From JAZDEY01 sp043808325 [NCBI: Candidatus Eiseniibacteriota bacterium] (lineage in GTDB: Bacteria > Arandabacterota > Arandabacteria > Arandabacterales), in NCBI GenBank assembly GCA_043808325.1, contig JAZDEY010000036.1, positions 1 to 45,880 of the forward strand: 45,880 nt of DNA, read 5' to 3'. The stretch's first letter is position 1. Each line of letters opens with the position of its first letter. Below, piece after piece: positions 44,696-45,880 of this stretch. The position numbers were made by a program, and so were the translations under genes. Below the pieces are notes generated by a model. It was not told the origin of the DNA. It did not search any database and saw nothing but the letters and a program-made list of their open reading frames with translations.

Positions 44696-45672
44696 CCGGC
44701 GAGCGGCGGGCACTCGTAACGGGAGGCGCAGGCTTCATCGGGTCGCATCTGGCCGACCGGCTGCTTGAGGCGGGCTATCGGGTCCACGCGCTCGACGATC
44801 TTTCGACCGGCAGTCTGGATAACCTTGCCCACCTCAAAGACAACGGCAAGTTCGGGTACACCATCGACACCGTCCTGAAGTACGACCTCGTGGGCGATCT
44901 CATTGACGGCGCCGACATTATCTTTCACCTGGCCGCGGCGGTCGGGGTGGAATACGTGATCCGCAACCAGCTAAAATCCATACAGGTCAATGTCCGCGGC
45001 ACTGAAGTGGTGCTGGAGCACGCCAACCGGGAGAAGAAGAAGGTGGTTCTCTTCTCGACCTCCGAAATCTACGGCAAGAGCGATGCGGTCCCGTTTAAGG
45101 AAGATGACGATCGCATCCTGGGCCCTACGACGGTGTCCAGATGGGGCTATGCCGTGACCAAGGCCCTGGATGAGATCATGGCGCTTGCCTACGTAAGGGA
45201 GCAGGGGCTTCCCGTGGTGATCGTCCGCTGCTTCAATACGTGTGGTCCGAGACAGTCGGGGCAGTATGGGATGGTGGTACCTCGACTGGTCAAACAGGCG
45301 CTCGAGGACAAGCCTATCACGGTCTACGGCGACGGCAGCCAGACCAGGTGCTTTGCCTCCGTCTTTGACGTGGTGGACGGGGTGGTGAGGCTGGCCGAGT
45401 ATGAGAAGGCCGTCGGGCAGATCTTCAATATCGGCAGTGACAGAGAGGTTACGATCGGTGACCTTGCTCGCAGGGTCAAGGAGCTCACCCGGAGTTCCTC
45501 ATCGATAGAATACGTGCCCTATGCCAAGGCCTACGGTGTGGGGTTCGAAGATATGACAAGACGGGTCCCGGACTTGAGCCGGGTCCGCTCGGCTATCGGC
45601 TACGAGCCCAAGGTCGGCCTCGATGGCATCATCACCAGTGTGATTGAGCGCTTGAGGCAAGTGCGGCCCTAA
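44692..45672 (+). CDS. NAD-dependent nucleotide-sugar epimerase/dehydratase
   Basis: A 326-residue extended SDR protein. [10 protein letters not shown] is the NAD site; HLAAAVGVEYVIRNQ, FSTSEIYGKS, WGYAVTKALDE with the YxxxK pair and VRCFNTCGPRQSGQYGMV follow. Resembles UDP-glucose/UDP-GlcNAc 4-epimerases and UDP-glucuronate decarboxylases; the substrate cannot be fixed. GTG start overlaps the aminotransferase stop (GTGA). Last gene of the cluster before the second IS copy. Confidence 0.85.
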   Translation: MTGERRALVTGGAGFIGSHLADRLLEAGYRVHALDDLSTGSLDNLAHLKDNGKFGYTIDTVLKYDLVGDLIDGADIIFHLAAAVGVEYVIRNQLKSIQVNVRGTEVVLEHANREKKKVVLFSTSEIYGKSDAVPFKEDDDRILGPTTVSRWGYAVTKALDEIMALAYVREQGLPVVIVRCFNTCGPRQSGQYGMVVPRLVKQALEDKPITVYGDGSQTRCFASVFDVVDGVVRLAEYEKAVGQIFNIGSDREVTIGDLARRVKELTRSSSSIEYVPYAKAYGVGFEDMTRRVPDLSRVRSAIGYEPKVGLDGIITSVIERLRQVRP

Positions 45673-45742
45673 GCTTCCTCAGGTCTGACCGCGGATCTCA
45701 CGGCCATCGTGGGCGCCAAGATCCGCCAATTCCCGCTAAAAT

Positions 45743-45880
45743 CTTGCCCTCTCCCAGTTTGATGTAACTGTGCTATGCATTGGTAGTTAGAAGGCACTTC
45801 CCAAGACTTAAGAGATGGAGAAAGAGCTTGACATAGTTTGTGTCTTACAGCCATAATACTGTTAGAGAGGAGGTGGCCGC
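45743..45880 (+). mobile_element. left end of a second IS4-family copy, truncated by the window end
   Basis: Exact inverted copy of 1688-1825. It contains the IS promoter (45828-45833 and 45852-45857) and the AGGAGGT site, and ends one base before the expected ATG of the DUF6788-type gene. The flank at 45673-45742 shows no gene. The rest of the element lies outside. Confidence 0.9.

Overview
The window is about 46 kb of high-GC (roughly 60%) bacterial DNA, densely packed on the plus strand. Starts are mixed ATG/GTG/TTG and many stop/start codons overlap. The content suggests an uncultured or poorly sampled lineage near the Fibrobacteres-Chlorobi-Bacteroidetes (FCB) group: several lipoprotein signals, TPR and LysM envelope proteins, a secreted glycoside hydrolase ending in a FlgD/sorting-type Ig-like domain, and yet a Gram-positive-style pyrR-led pyrimidine operon and a bacterial phosphatidylinositol pathway. 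This placement is inference; there is no rRNA or other phylogenetic marker to settle it.

Layout. (1) 41-1825: an IS4-family element (transposase plus a DUF6788-type accessory protein). Its left 138 bp recur exactly, inverted, at 45743-45880, so two inverted copies bracket the window. The first copy has cut off the 5' part of a radical-SAM-like gene (1826-2133). (2) 2096-10518: MATE exporter, TIGR04076 protein, AIR-synthase-like protein, two small envelope proteins, a BaiN/HI0933-type flavoprotein, a SnoaL-like lipoprotein, a GNAT acetyltransferase and a secreted prolyl oligopeptidase. (3) 10626-20975: a housekeeping run with phosphatidylinositol-phosphate synthase and inositol-3-phosphate synthase, tmk, a C-terminal processing protease, an MtnX-like phosphatase, dus, larB-larC (nickel-pincer cofactor), a LysM/TPR lipoprotein and two ECF-type ABC ATPases. 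(4) 20976-29799: pyrR-pyrB-pyrC-[LUD]-[TPR lipoprotein]-pyrK-pyrD-pyrF-pyrE-[DUF2284], followed by a site-2 protease with CBS domains. (5) 30954-33727: tldE and tldD on the minus strand. (6) 34055-37813: a very large secreted GH57-type glycosidase interrupted by an in-frame TAG. (7) 37964-45672: nucleotide-sugar genes (ugd, rmlC-like, rmlB, uxs-like, a wlbA/wlbB/wlbC-like trio and another epimerase) for a surface polysaccharide.

The most notable item is the 198-nt pyr leader. A hairpin matching the PyrR-binding consensus sequesters the Shine-Dalgarno sequence of a 41-codon leader ORF. An intrinsic terminator lies inside that ORF, and the ORF's stop overlaps the pyrR start codon. This predicts that PyrR controls leader translation, and leader translation in turn controls transcription termination: a combination of the mycobacterial (PyrR translational) and enteric (pyrL-type, translation-coupled attenuation) logics. 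The inverted IS ends, the dead H-loop in one ECF ATPase, and the amber-split GH57 gene between its nucleophile and acid/base motifs are further points of interest.
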